From: Candidatus Gracilibacteria bacterium
Lineage (GTDB): Bacteria > Patescibacteriota > Gracilibacteria > BD1-5 > JAGOOR01
DNA length: 64,000 nt
Direction: 5' to 3'
Assembly: GCA_041660965.1 (NCBI GenBank)
Contig: JBAZVH010000001.1
Span: 547,016 to 611,015 of the forward strand
Below are positions 11,503 to 22,524 of this stretch, in pieces. Made by a program: the position numbers and the translations under genes. Under the pieces are notes generated by a model, which saw only the letters and a list, made by a program, of their open reading frames with translations, was not told where the DNA came from and made no database searches. Position 1 is the first letter of the stretch. Each line of letters begins with the position of its first letter.

Positions 11503-12219
11503 TTATCAAGCAATCTTATCTCAACGAGTCGTTACTTTCTTTTCATACCGCCCAATCAGCTGAAGATCAGGATGAGAAGGAGATATCCGAATAGGGTATT
11601 CGAAATCAAAGAATATTTTTTCGAGCACTCCTTCGCCGAGGAGTTCGAGACATTGTCGGATAAAACGGAGTTCCATATTCTCTGTTTCAGTGCTCATTTT
11701 GATGGCAATATCAGTATTTTTGTCTTTTTCGTCACTCTTCTTTTCTTGTTCTCATTCTCGTTCCTGAAGCCAGAAAAAAAGACCTATCATACTCTCACGT
11801 ATGACTTCTTGGATATAGCTCGTGTACGAAGGATAGTTATCGGGATCGCTTAGACGATGGGTGTAATCTCGGAGTATCTCGTCGAGATGTTCGATAAATG
11901 TATAAGCGACCGGAGCAATGATCTCAAAATCTTCTCTTTCGAAAACCTTTTGAAATAGAGCAATATAGTCTGGAAAATATTTTTCGACCAGTGTGTCAAA
12001 GTGAGCGATATATCCGAGTACCGCAAGGCGATTCTTTGCACTGTCCATTGTCCGAGCATTGAATTCCCCCTTAATCTTCCCAAAATATTCATCGAGTGAA
12101 TCTTCGTGGATATCGTCGATAGAAAAGCCAGAAAATGCTTCCTCGAGTTTCGTGAGTTTCTTTTCAAAGGCAGAATAAGGAAGGTCGATGATGGCATCGA
12201 AAGATTCAAAAATTTGCAT
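11503..12219 (-). CDS. Hypothetical cytoplasmic protein (238 aa)
   Basis: Unrecognised. Soluble, acidic and mostly helical, starting MQIFESFDAIIDLPY with FEKKLTKLEEAFSGF and a KKSDEKDKN linker. The C-terminal third (MELRFIRQCLELLGEGVLEKIFFDFEYPIRI) becomes visible only if the TGA after FWLQERE is Gly; the frame then runs to TAA 11503-11505 just past another TGA. It lies 27 bases upstream of the PH-domain gene on the same strand. No catalytic motif seen. Confidence 0.7.
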
Positions 12220-12315
12220 GGCGCAAAGAGTAAAAAATAATGCCCCTATACTATGAATGATAGTTTTTTTTCAAAATTTTTGCTTATTTTCATCTGCCAG
12301 TATGTGGCATAGTGT

Positions 12316-13719
12316 TTATTTTTTTGGTATTTTGATGGCTTTCGACATCACTTTTGTTGGTTTGTAGGGATTTTCATCAGGATTTTTCCCATGATACTCG
12401 AGCTCGATAGGTGTTCCATAAAATCCGAACACTTCTCGGATTTGATTTGAGAGAAATCGTTTCCAGCTGAAATGAATGGATTCAGATTTGTTGACATTGA
12501 TGACAAATTTTGGTGGGTCAACTGCGACTTGTGACCCGTAGTAGACACGAGGATTATGGATTTTTCGGCTTCCACGTGGTGCATGTTCGAGGACGGTACG
12601 AGTCAAAAATCGATTAAACTCTCCTGTTCCGATACGTTTATGTCTTTCCGCGTAGATACCAATAGCGTGATCGAGGATTTCTTTGACTCCTTTTCCTTCA
12701 CTTGCTGTAGCGAATACTGTCATTGCCCAAGGACAAAATGCGAATTCACGTTGTAGGTAGGCGAGGTACCTCTTATGAAAGAGATCGAGCTCCATATCGG
12801 TTTTTGCCTGAGAAAGATCCCATTTATTGACCATAATAATCACGCCTTTTTTCTGCTCAAGAATTTCTGCCATAATGTGTTTGTCTTGTTGGACGATTCA
12901 TTCCACGGAGTCTATCAGGAGTACACAGATATCTGCTCGCTCGATGGCCGCTTTGGTACGGAGGACTGACCAGCTCTCGACATTATGAATACCGACCTTC
13001 CCTGGTTTTCGAAATCCAGCCGTGTCAATCATGGTGATGATATGGTCTTTGTAGTTTATCTGTGTATCGGTAGCATCTCGAGTGGTTCCGGCTTCTGGTG
13101 AGACGACGACTTTATCATAGCCGATGAGTGCATTAAATGTGCTACTTTTCCCGACATTTGGCCTTCCGACGAGTGCGACTTTGATACCCTCGTCTTCTGG
13201 TGCAGTGATTTGTTCTTGAAATTTATTTTTGAGAAAATCTACGACCGCTTCTTCGAGGTCGTTGATTTTTCGATGAGAAGCACTGACAGGATAGACAGGA
13301 AATCCTGTCGAGAGGAGATGATATGATTCTTGTTCTCGTGCAGCATTATCAGCTTTATTTGCGACAATCCAGATAGGTTTTCCGGTTTTTCGAAGAGTAG
13401 CGATGATGTGGTCATCGATATCGGTGAGATGATCGTATTCGACTATCAAGAGGATGAGATCCGCTTCTTCGGCACATTCATTGACACGCTTATTCACATC
13501 TTGGAGGATCTGATGTGATGAGCCAAAATTGAGTCCTCCGCTATCCGAGATGGTCCACTGAAATCCTGTAGCAAAGTCCGTCATAGGGTATTCGATGATA
13601 TCACGTGTGGTGTTTGCTTCTTCATCCACGATAGAGATTTTTCGTCCCACAAACGCATTGAAGAGACTACTTTTCCCGACATTCGGACGTCAGACGATGA
13701 GGACATAGGGTTTTTTCAT
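12316..13719 (-). CDS. der: Ribosome-assembly GTPase Der (EngA), 467 aa
   Basis: Tandem GTPase domains needed for 50S maturation. Start at 13719 gives MKKPYVLIVGRPNVGKSS; the first Gly of this P-loop is a TGA codon. First domain: TTRD switch, DSGG, NKAD. Second domain from about residue 200: GRPNVGKSSTFNALIG, GTTRDATD, DTAGFRKP, NKWD. A C-terminal KH-like domain follows (RTVLEHAPRG...NPRVYYGSQVAVDPPKFVINVN) and ends in a basic tail. A second TGA-Gly lies near 12899 (DSVEGIVQQDKHI). Full length for the family, and it shows that TGA cannot be a stop here. Confidence 0.97.
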
Positions 13720-13820
13720 ACAGGAAATAAATAAGAAAATCAGAAATGGATTACCACGAAGAGAGTATATACCTTTTCTTTCTACTATCAATTTTCCTGC
13801 AGTATATGAAAAAAAATGAA

Positions 13821-13848
13821 TTGACAATCTTTAATTCTTTATTATATA
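13821..13848 (+). promoter_or_regulatory. Candidate promoter upstream of dnaJ
   Basis: TTGACA at 13821-13826 and TATATA at 13843-13848, 16 bases apart. A near copy of the downstream half (ATTATATAAAATT) recurs at 13938-13950, just before the dnaJ ATG, and may be a second start site. No CIRCE element seen. The rest of 13720-13955 holds nothing else I can name. Confidence 0.55.
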
Positions 13849-13955
13849 AAATTTCTTGGCGCAAATCTCGATATTCCAAGAATAGACCATAAAAACTCTT
13901 TGTCTTCGCCCAAAACACTTCTTGCATTTCGGTCAGAATTATATAAAATTCTGTC

Positions 13956-14636
13956 ATGAAACAAGATCATTACACCACTCTTTGAGTCACTAAATGAGCC
14001 ACCACAGCTGAGATAAAAAAGGCGTATAAAAAACTCGCGATGCAATGGCATCCTGATCGTCATCAGGGTGATAAAAAAGCAGAAGCAAAGTTTAAAGAAA
14101 TCAATGAAGCATATCAGACGCTTTCTGATACACAGAAGCGCAAACAATATGATACATTTGGCAATACTGACTTTGGGAATATGGGCGCTTGACGAGCCGG
14201 AAGACACAGTTCCGGATGACAAGGGTTTAATAGTTTTGATTTTGGTGATATATTTTGAAATATGGGCTGAGGACGTGCTTCATCCCAGTCATTTGAGTTT
14301 GACCTGGGTGATATTCTCGGAGGTCTCGGAGGGCATACAAGAGGTACACGTTCAGCATATTCTCAATCAGTAAAAGAAGATCTCGATATCATACAAACGG
14401 TGGAGATTCCACTTTGGGATATTCTACTCGGTATGAAGCTCTCTATCGAACATGGTGGGAAAAGTTTTAAGATAACGGTTCCTGCTTGTACTAAGCCAGG
14501 GACGAAACTCAAAGTCACAGGGAAAGGCCGAAAAAGTGGGAGAAAGATCTGAGATCTCTATCTCAAAATCGATGTCCGTATGCCAAAAAAACTCACACTG
14601 GAACAGGAGAGGACGATCGGATTGTGGCGCTCTTAG
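13956..14636 (+). CDS. DnaJ-family co-chaperone without zinc fingers (226 aa)
   Basis: J-domain at residues 3-70 with the HPD motif at 32-34 (MQWHPDRHQG) and a helix IV ending KQYDTFG. A Gly/Phe-rich linker (about 78-125) follows, using four TGA codons as Gly. Then a CbpA-like substrate-binding beta domain (QTVEIPLWDILLGMK... VTGKGRKSG... DLYLKIDVRMPKKLT). The CxxCxGxG repeats of class A DnaJ are absent, so it is a class B type (CbpA-like), shorter than usual at the C-terminus. It stimulates DnaK; dnaK is not in the window. Stop TAG 14634-14636. Confidence 0.9.
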
Positions 14637-14788
14637 AATCAAATGGAAGTATTTTGACTTGCAATTCATTGAATTTTCCTACAATCACATTCTGCTCGAG
14701 CGAGTATTTAAGAAAGAGATTCACAAGTAAAAATAACAATCCATCCTGTTTTCTTTTTCTTTTACTGTTTACTTGAGCATAGCGAAAC

Positions 14789-14865
14789 GGGTGATTAGCT
14801 CAGCTGGTTAGAGTGCTTCTATGACATGGAAGAAGTCACTGGTTCGAATCCAGTATCACCCACCA
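14789..14865 (+). tRNA. tRNA-Val (GAC)
   Basis: Cloverleaf by eye: acceptor GGGTGAT/ATCACCC, D-arm GCTC..GAGT, anticodon arm CTTCT-ATGACAT-GGAAG with anticodon GAC, T-arm ACTGG-TTCGAAT-CCAGT. CCA is encoded (14863-14865). Confidence 0.95.
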
Positions 14866-14885
14866 TTTTTCTGTTTGAAATTTTA

Positions 14886-14910
14886 ATACCCCTTTGGGGG
14901 TGTTTTTATT
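14886..14910. terminator. Bidirectional intrinsic terminator after tRNA-Val
   Basis: Stem ACCCC-TTT-GGGGT followed by T5. A-rich on the other side, and it also lies at the 3' end of the convergent glycosyltransferase. Confidence 0.7.
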
Positions 14911-16027
14911 TGGAATATACTTCCAATGTTTTCTCAGCCACTATATCCCAAGTCCGTAATCTTTTTAATTCCTTGGTATGTGTGATATTCTTAAAATCAA
15001 GATTGTATTTTTTGTCTCATTGTAGAATACTTGAAAGGATAATATCTTTTTCGTATCCAATTGCGATTGCCATCGGTCCACTGGCGGCGAGTCGACGAGA
15101 GTAAGGAAAAAGTACGGCATCGGCAGCGGAATAATAAAGAGAAATCATGTTTCCATCTACAAAACCTAACCAATAAATAGCTTTTCCAAGAGATTGAAAT
15201 TTTTCTTTGAGACCATTGTACCAACTTTGATACATATCATTATTTTCTAGACGAGGAGCTACTCATGCCCCAATCAGAAATATGGTATCATTATTTCTCT
15301 CTACATAGTTCTTGCAGGAATCATATAATTCGGGAAGTCCTTTATATCTTGCCGCATATCCCATGTATAGAAGAACCCTTTTGTCCTTTGGGAGACCAAG
15401 CTTCTCCTTGGCCTGCTGGATAATTTCAACTGCTTTGGGTACTCCATGTGAAATGATGGAAATTTTTTTTTCAGAAATTCCGTGATCATTTATGAGTTCT
15501 TGTTTCTGAAATTCTTCGTGAACAATAATATGGTGTGATAAGATAGAAAAGAGTCAGAAAATATATCGGAACACAAATCTTACGATGCATGGAGAGATAT
15601 TTTTGCCATTTTCTCTCACAAATGTTTTATCAATTTGTTGTAGTCCAAGCCCTCCGTGAAATGTAGTTATTACACGAGCTCATGAAATTCTTGCTATAAG
15701 GGGTATAAGAGGTGTAAATGGTATACATAATTCCTGTCAAAACATATTGAATTCATGTTGAATATGTACGATTTGGTTAGAATCAGTCCATATCCTCTTT
15801 AAGAGGTGAAAAAGTCATAGAAGAGATGGTTGCCAGACTGGAAATACCTCTCTATTTTTTAAGATATGCCTCTTCTTAGTATTTTTATCTGTTTGAGCGT
15901 ATATTTTTACATGACACCCTTTTTCTTCAAGAGCTTCCGCAAGAAAAGAGCTGTACGATGCTACTCCGCTATTTTTTTGAAAACGATCTGTTGTTCAGGG
16001 GAATGGTGTGATGAGGCATACCTGCAT
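14906..16027 (-). CDS. GT4-type glycosyltransferase (373 aa)
   Basis: Begins MQVCLITPFPG (the G is TGA) with an N-terminal Rossmann domain, HIQHEFN and TTFHGG motifs, and an HHIIVHEEFQKQELI segment. The C-terminal half has ISHGVP, LLYMGYAARYKGLPEL, FLIGAG and a donor-binding region SLYYSAADAVLFPYS..ASGPMAIAIG. The usual GT4 E-x7-E is degenerate: LFPYSRRLAASGP sits where EPFGLV-like residues normally lie. About six TGA-Gly codons. Likely transfers a nucleotide-activated sugar in envelope glycan synthesis; substrate unknown. Convergent with tRNA-Val. Confidence 0.85.
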
Positions 16028-16170
16028 AAAGAAATATATAAAAAAGAATAATAAGTATATTTGGAATATCGTTGTAATACCTAGCTTCATAGTATAGATG
16101 AGATATTTTTATGCAAGAGAAAAATCTGATTAGTAATTCTTATTTTCTTTTTTAAAATAAAAGATTTTAG

Positions 16171-16176
16171 TATAAT
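16171..16176 (+). promoter_or_regulatory. Probable -10 box of the HIT gene
   Basis: TATAAT 22 bases before the ATG at 16198, giving a leader of only about 15 bases that reads CTTTACTCTTTCCT, without a Shine-Dalgarno sequence. Confidence 0.5.
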
Positions 16177-16197
16177 CAAAGCACTTTACTCTTTCCT

Positions 16198-16596
16198 ATG
16201 TCCTCCATTTTTACAAAAATTATCCGTGGCGAAATCCCATGCTATAAAATATACGAAGATGAATTGTGTTTTGCTTTTCTCTCAATAGATCCACATCACC
16301 TCGGGCATACTCTCGTTGTTCCAAAAGAAGAGATTGGACATATTTTGGAGTTGCCTGATAAGTTAATGACACATATTTTCTTAGTCGGAAAAAATAGTAT
16401 CTGACCAGCCATTCAGCGAGCGACAGGGTGTCCACGAGTGAGCTTTCTCACAGAAGGTTTTGGCGTCCCAGACCACTTTCATCTTCACCTAATTCCGATT
16501 TTTCGAGATGGTGACCTGGATGCTTCGAGAGCCCACAGAGAGTCTCCAGAGGCGATGGCTGCAATTGCAGAGAAAATACGCCAAGAAATTCAATAA
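16198..16596 (+). CDS. HIT-family nucleotide hydrolase/transferase (132 aa)
   Basis: MSSIFTKIIRGEIPCYKIYED is the standard opening of Hint-type HIT proteins, followed by FLSIDPHHLGHTLVVPKEE. The catalytic histidine triad is DHFHLHLIP at about residues 97-105 (HxHxH). One TGA (16402-16404) is Gly. The family hydrolyses AMP-lysine or related purine phosphoramidates. Full family length. A 65-bp gap separates it from the AbrB-like gene. Confidence 0.93.
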
Positions 16597-16622
16597 AATC
16601 CTTTGACAGGTCAGCATTATCA

Positions 16623-16659
16623 GTATACTTAGTCATACTTGGTATATTTAATCATACTT
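16623..16659. promoter_or_regulatory. Two 18-bp direct repeats, candidate operator of the AbrB-like regulator
   Basis: GTATACTTAGTCATACTT at 16623-16640 and GTATATTTAATCATACTT at 16642-16659: 16 of 18 bases match, with a 19-bp period (about two helical turns). The second copy ends two bases before the regulator's ATG. Tandem half-sites are what a swapped-hairpin dimer or tetramer could bind; autoregulation is an inference. Confidence 0.6.
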
Positions 16660-16661
16660 TT

Positions 16662-16892
16662 ATGAAACCAAAGAAACTCCACACCTCAGGATGCGATATG
16701 AAAATGTATACGACAGTTACTGTCGGCACAAAATGACAGGTCGTGATTCCTCAGGAGGTACGAGAACGGCTCAATATCCGACCATGAGATTCACTTATGG
16801 TGGTAACGAAGCATGGCAAAGCTATTGGTATGATAAAGACTGACGATATGGCGGAATTTATGGCATATATGCAAAATGAAATTCAACACTAA
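16662..16892 (+). CDS. AbrB/MazE/SpoVT-type DNA-binding protein (76 aa)
   Basis: A swapped-hairpin AbrB domain occupies the middle: MYTTVTVGTKGQVVIPQEVRERLNIRPGDSLMVV, with the canonical G-Q-V-x-I-P and R-x-x-L-x-I-x-x-G-D pattern. Both key glycines (KG-Q and PG-D) are TGA codons. A short helical tail follows. It has no toxin partner; instead its stop lies 10 bases before the start of a membrane fusion protein. This suggests an operon in which it regulates the efflux pump. Confidence 0.9.
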
Positions 16893-16902
16893 TTTCTCTT
16901 AT

Positions 16903-18732
16903 ATGAAAAAATATTTTTCTCTCTTATTGATAGTTTCTTTCTTACTGACTGGATGTGGCGCATCAGGTGTGGCAGAAAATTCCAAAAAACCATATGACAT
17001 AGAGGTGGTTTTGGCTTCCGCACTTTCTAAGAGTGCTTTCGTAGAAAAAACTGCTATCATAAAAGCAGGTACACAAGTAAAGCTTACTGCTCAGGCGAGT
17101 GGTCGGGTAAGTGGTCTCTTGGTACAGCCATGACAAACCGTCGTGGCCGGTCAAACTCTTGTGCAATTAGAAGATATGTATGGTACTGCCGATAACTCAC
17201 TTGCTGAGGCCCAGATTGCTCTCCAAAATGCTCGACTTATGTTGACCTCCACCTCTGCGTCTCTCGGACAAGCTCTTTCAAGCACTCAAATTGCGTACGA
17301 AAAAGCAGAAAAAGATTTCCTCGCTACGCAAGTAAGCATGAAAGAAACGCTCGATCAAGCCGAAAGAAATGCTACAGCACTTGAATCTGGTACTTCGTGA
17401 GATACGACGACACCTCTCTCAAAAGCTGAATTGGAGTTGGCGAATTTTATCGCCTCTCAACAACAGCAATTGGATGCTTATGAGACAAGCTATGAAAATC
17501 AGCTTCAAAATTTCCAATCCTTTCTCGCCAATGTTCTGGATACTTCTGACACACTCCTCGGTGTTTCTGAGCAAAATAAAACTCTCAACGATTCATACGA
17601 ATATCTCTTATCAGCCAAGGATAGTCAACAAAAGATAGTGGCAGAAGATATCCTCAGAAAATTGCTCACATACAAGGAATGGTCTCTAGATGCGACACTG
17701 CCACTTTTGGATCGTGTCACTGAATTACAAAAAGCGCATACGCTTGTTAACTCCCTCTTAGCAGCTACTGAAACAGTACTGATCAATTCTGTAACAGATG
17801 CTACTCTATTTCCTCCTGCGACACTTGCTACTCAGAGAGCTCTTATTGATGGTTATCAAACCCAGTATAGTGGTATTTCTACAGCATTGGTTTCTTTTCT
17901 CAATACCTCTCAGGCCTTTCTCGCAACGTATGAAAATGAGCGTCTCGCTCGAGAGCAAGCAGTCAAGCTGGCTTCTGATAATGGTGCCAGTACATTGGCT
18001 CAAACAAAGATCACCGTAGAAAATACACTTCGTGCCGCTGAAACAGGGTTGCAGCTTGCAAAGAATGCGTATGAAACAACGCGAAAAACGCATGATCTCA
18101 CACTCCAGCAATGAGCCCAGTCTGTTGAAGCAGCATCTGTTCGTGTTCGAAGTGCTCAGAGTCTTTTTGAACGATTGACAGTAACGGCTCCTGTGAATGG
18201 TGTGATAGGAACTATCCAAGTGGATGAATGAGAAGATGTGACACCTGGAAGACAGATTCTGGAGATCGCCAGTAAAGATGCAGAATGCACAATTACTATT
18301 GAGAGTGCTATGCTAGATCAACTCCAGGTTAGTGCTCAGGTTTCTGTGAACTATCGCGGTGAAGTCCTCAAAGGATCTGTAGCGAGTATCAGTCCTATCT
18401 CAAATCAATGACTGAATTTTTCTGTTACTATTGCCATCAATGATCCAGTATCAGTATTTGGTGATTTTGCTACTGTAGAGATACCTATGACATCACCATT
18501 TCCAACTATCCCTATTACTGCCGTGACCCTGTTGGCTCCTGGGCAAGGAGAAATCTCTACTCTGGTGACGGACGAAACAGGCGTGCTATCTATCAAAAAA
18601 ATAAGTGTTGTCCTCTGAACACTTCGGGGAAATAGAATCGAAATTCTTTCAGACTTACCAAATGGGGCACAGATTATTCTGTCTGATTTAAAGAATTTTA
18701 ATCCTACCGATTTTGTCTTACGAAAAAAATAG
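16903..18732 (+). CDS. RND/ABC-type membrane fusion lipoprotein (HlyD/AcrA family, 609 aa)
   Basis: MKKYFSLLLIVSFLLTGCGAS is a lipoprotein signal with lipobox LTGC, which is why 16903 is preferred over the in-frame ATG 16876. Then VKLTAQASGRVSGLLVQPG (lipoyl half, Gly = TGA) and a very long alpha-helical/coiled-coil region (about residues 70-430). The second lipoyl half is LTVTAPVNGVIGTIQVDEGEDV. A beta-barrel and membrane-proximal domain complete it. The helical hairpin is longer than in typical AcrA (about 400 aa total). Likely pairs with the downstream RND pump; no outer-membrane channel gene is nearby. Confidence 0.9.
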
Positions 18733-18873
18733 ACTCGTTAATCGTTAATCGTTGATAGTTAATAGTTTATGGTTATAAGTTATAGGTTTCCGAACCGATT
18801 ATTCCTTCTTTTTTCTTTCTGCTTTGTGCTTTTTTAATTTGCATCACTCTCTTTAATCTCCTTCTCGCACTCC
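18733..18873. other. Intergenic spacer with degenerate GTTAAT-like repeats
   Basis: Opens with short imperfect tandem copies (CGTTAAT twice, then GTTGATAGTTAATAG, GTTTATGG, GTTATAAGTTATAG). Similar scrambled motifs occur in the 23S insertion near 41162-41235 and after hisS (57936-57980). It ends in a pyrimidine-rich leader before the pump gene. Confidence 0.4.
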
Positions 18874-21800
18874 ATGTCTTCTCTCCGCGATAAACTTCTT
18901 TCTTGATTTTATGGGTTTTGGGTACGCAACTATCGTATTGGTATTATGGGAGTGGTTTTGATTTTTGTTCTTGGGTTTTCTGGGATTATCTCCATTCCAA
19001 AAGAGAGCTCTCCGGATATCAAATTCTGACTCGTTTCTATCTCTACTGCGTATGTGGGAACTTCACCAGAAGATATCGATACTCTCATTACGACACGTAT
19101 AGAAAAACAAATCAAGAATATACAAGGTATTGACACCATATCTTCTTCGAGCCGACAAGGTTTTTCAAGTATTGTCGTAACACTCAAGGCAGAGGCAAAT
19201 ACTGATAAATTGGTTCAACAAATCAAAGATGGCGTGAGTTTGGCAGATCTTCCTACGGATGCTACAGACCCATCTGTCAATGAAATAAGTACAGAAAGTC
19301 AGCGTCTCTTTTCGGTCTTCCTCTCGAATACAGACAAAAATGTTTCTCGAGATGTCCTGCTCAAGCGGGCGAATGATATCCAGAAAAAATTTGAAGGGAA
19401 ATACAATATTGAGACCGTTGTAATAGATGGAGGTGATGCATCAGAACTAGAGGTAATTGTTCATGGTGCTAAGATGGCTGCTCTCCAGATATCTCCTGCA
19501 AAGATAGCTGATATTATTCGCCAATATAATCAATCGTTCCCTATTGGCACATTTACACTTGATACCAAATCCTATGATTTCCGTATTGAAGGCGATATTG
19601 AATCCTTCGAAGCTCTCCTAAAGATACCAATCAATATCGCCGATGGTGGTTCGGTCCCGCTCGGTGAATTTGCGACTCTCAAACGTACTTGGAAAAACAC
19701 TGCACAAGAGAGAATGAATCAGGGCGATAGTATTGATATGCCATTTGTGCAGATGACTTTCAATAAACAACCACGAAAAAGTGTTTTCTCAACGGCAAAA
19801 GAAGTACGAAAGATTTTGGAAGTACAGGTAGCGAGTTTTGGTCCTGAGTGGCATATTGAGTATGGTTTTGATCTGGCAGAGATTATCTCAGAGGATTATT
19901 CCAATCTTGGATGGAATGCAGTTCAGACACTCATTCTGGTCTTTGGGTGTGTCTTTTTCTTTATTGGTATCAAAGAATCACTCATTGCAGCTATTTCCAT
20001 CCCTCTTGCCTTCTTGATATCGATTCTCACGCTCAACTGGCTCGGTCTTTCGCTCAACTTTATGACCAATTTTTCTTTGGTACTCTCCTTTGGTATTGCA
20101 ATCGATCTGACACTGGTAATTATCGAAGAAACTACCAAAAAAACTCGTCTTTGATTTAGTCCGAGTATGGCAGTCCTCCTCGCTATCAATGAGCTCAAGC
20201 TCTCTGTTATATCGAGTACGGCGGTGACACTGATTGTATTCGTGCCGATGATGGTGCTACCAGGTATTATCGGGAAATTTCTCTCCTACATCCCTATTAC
20301 TGTATTTTCTACACTGCTCGCGACTCTTTTTCTCGCACTCTCTACCAATTCATCTCTCTTTGTTCGCATTACAAAAAATACAAAATGGTATATCAAAAGT
20401 CCTTTTGTGGAGCTTCATATGCCACCAGAAGAATTAGCACTTCTCGCTGAAGAAAGAAAAGAAAAAGAAGAACGTCCATCGGAGAGTCAGACGTATCGAG
20501 AGCTTCTTTTGGAAAGGATAGAGGTATGGTATGAGGGAACACTGAAGTGGTGGATGGATACTATGTTTCGACGACGAATGCTCATATGGGGCCCTGTTAT
20601 ATTGACCGTGCTTTCATTTATTTTTTTCGCGCCTCGTTTAACTGGAGGGAGCTTGTTTCCTTCTGACGATTCTCCATTTGTTTTTATCACTGTTTCAGCT
20701 CCACCTGGTACGGAGAGAAATGCTCTTTTGGATAAAACACGCGCGGGATGAATCACCGTGGAGGATCGTATCACAGGGTTTCCTGAGGTAAAATTTTCAA
20801 CCTTTAAATTTCTCGATAATACATTGAGCATCTATGTTGAACTCACTCCAACCATCGAACGTAAAAAACTCTGACAACGAAAGAGTAAAGAAATGGAGAA
20901 ACTCTTTCTCGAAAAACTCACACCACTTCTGACCAATGGTCTTGAAGTTGCGATAAAAAGTGAACAAAATGGTCCCCCTACTGGATCCCCTGTGAGTATC
21001 AAGCTGTTAGCATCAGAGACGGATCAATTATCTGATTTGAAAAAAGTAGTTCGTGATTTTGAGCTCTATCTCAAGGAGCTCCCAGGTACTAAAAATGTGA
21101 ATAATACGAGTCAGGATAGTCCTGGAGAAATCGTGATGAGTATCTACCGTGATCGTGTTGCTGCCGCTGGATTGTCCCCACTTCAGATTTACTCAGAAAT
21201 ATCCAATGTTGTTCGAGGAGTCAAGGCGGGAAGTGTGACTCTTGATGATGAAGATATTGATATTATTGTTAAGAGCGATGCCCACTATGATAATCTCGAT
21301 ATTGATCAAATTCTCTCACAAATACTTCAGACACAAAATGGTCCTATAACCATTGCTTCACTTGTAAAATATGAATTTCGAAATGCACTCGTAGAGGTAA
21401 GAAGAGTAGATTCAGATCTGACGATTTCTGTTGAGTCGGATGTTCGAGATAGGTATAAAGCAGCAGATTTGTTACTTGCTCTGAATAATTTTGCTGCTTC
21501 TTATTCGTTCCCAGAAGGTATTACCTACAAAAAATGATGAGAGTTTGAGGCAAATAGAGAGCTTCTCGTAGCTGTTGCTACTGCACTCATTACTTCTGTG
21601 CTCCTTATTTTTGTGATTTTGGTTTTTGTCTTCAATTCATACTCGATGCCTCTGATTATTCTCTACACTATTATTCTCGGGCTTCTCGGTGTAAATATCG
21701 GTCTGTGGTGTGTCAATCTCTTTAATAGTTCCGTGTGATATAATATGCCGATGGGTATTGGGTTTATTTCATTGATGGGGCTTGTAGTTACGAATGCTAT

Positions 21801-22116
21801 CATCTTGATTGATAAGATTAATCGTAATCGTGATGCGGGTATGTCACCATATGACATGGTTATCGATGGGGGTAAAACCCGTATGATGCCGCAGATTGTG
21901 ACAGCACTCACAACGGTTTTCGGTCTGTTGCCTACTGCGTTCCAAGATGCATTTTGGGGGTCACTTTCTTGGACGGTTATTTGCTGAACAGTTGTTGCCA
22001 CCATCTTGACACTGTACTCGATTCCAGCTCTATACTATAATGTATACGGGGTAGAGAAAAATAAAACCAATAAGAAACGTTCATCTACACATATTGTTGT
22101 TTCAAAAAATGTATAA
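18874..22116 (+). CDS. RND-family efflux permease (1080 aa)
   Basis: Full-length RND topology: first transmembrane helix near residue 25 (YRIGIMGVVLIFVLGFSGIISIPKESSPDIKFG). Porter domain with the family signature TRIEKQIKNIQGI. Helices 2-6 around 330-510, a cytoplasmic linker, helix 7 (LIWGPVILTVLSFIFF), a second porter domain and helices 8-12 to the end. In AcrB terms the TM4 Asp pair appears as IDLTLV (second Asp replaced) and the TM10 Lys region as VVTNAII (Lys replaced), so proton coupling may differ. Substrate unknown. Begins 141 bases after the fusion-protein gene; TGA-Gly codons throughout. Confidence 0.95.
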
Positions 22117-22179
22117 TTCGACAAAATTTGACTCTTTTGGTATTTTTTCTATACTCCTTTCACTTTTTACCTCTTTCCT

Positions 22180-22500
22180 ATGGCAAATTTTTTCAAAGAT
22201 TCAATAGCAGAACTCGAGCACGTGGTATGGCCTACACACGTAGAAACAAAAAAGTTTTTTCAAATCGTTGTCAGCATCATCGCGGGTATGACTGTTTTTA
22301 CGTATCTTTTGACCTTGGTTTTCAGTAATGCATTTTTAGAATTACGTAATCGAATTCATTATACCACCACAAAAGCTGATATTTCTGGGTCTCCTGTGAT
22401 CAATGCAGATCCTCTAAAGGTCGATGCTACCACAGCAGATGGCAAAACTGTAACCGTGACACCAACTGAGGCTCCTGAGGCAGTTCCTGCACAGCAATAG
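22180..22500 (+). CDS. secE: Preprotein translocase subunit SecE (106 aa)
   Basis: The amphipathic helix and conserved core are clear (FKDSIAELEHVVWPTHVETKKFF), followed by one transmembrane helix (IVVSIIAGMTVFTYLLTLVF). An unusual hydrophilic Thr/Pro/Asp-rich tail of about 45 residues comes after it and is longer than in most SecE. No TGA codons. Its place immediately before nusG is the widespread bacterial order. Leader pyrimidine-rich (CTCTTTCCT before ATG). Confidence 0.95.
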   Translation: MANFFKDSIAELEHVVWPTHVETKKFFQIVVSIIAGMTVFTYLLTLVFSNAFLELRNRIHYTTTKADISGSPVINADPLKVDATTADGKTVTVTPTEAPEAVPAQQ

Positions 22501-22524
22501 TTTCCTATTTTTTATCCTTTTTTC

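Noticed and set aside
16662..16892. MazE-type antitoxin of a toxin-antitoxin pair
   Set aside because: The AbrB fold is compatible but no toxin gene is adjacent; the neighbour is an efflux fusion protein.
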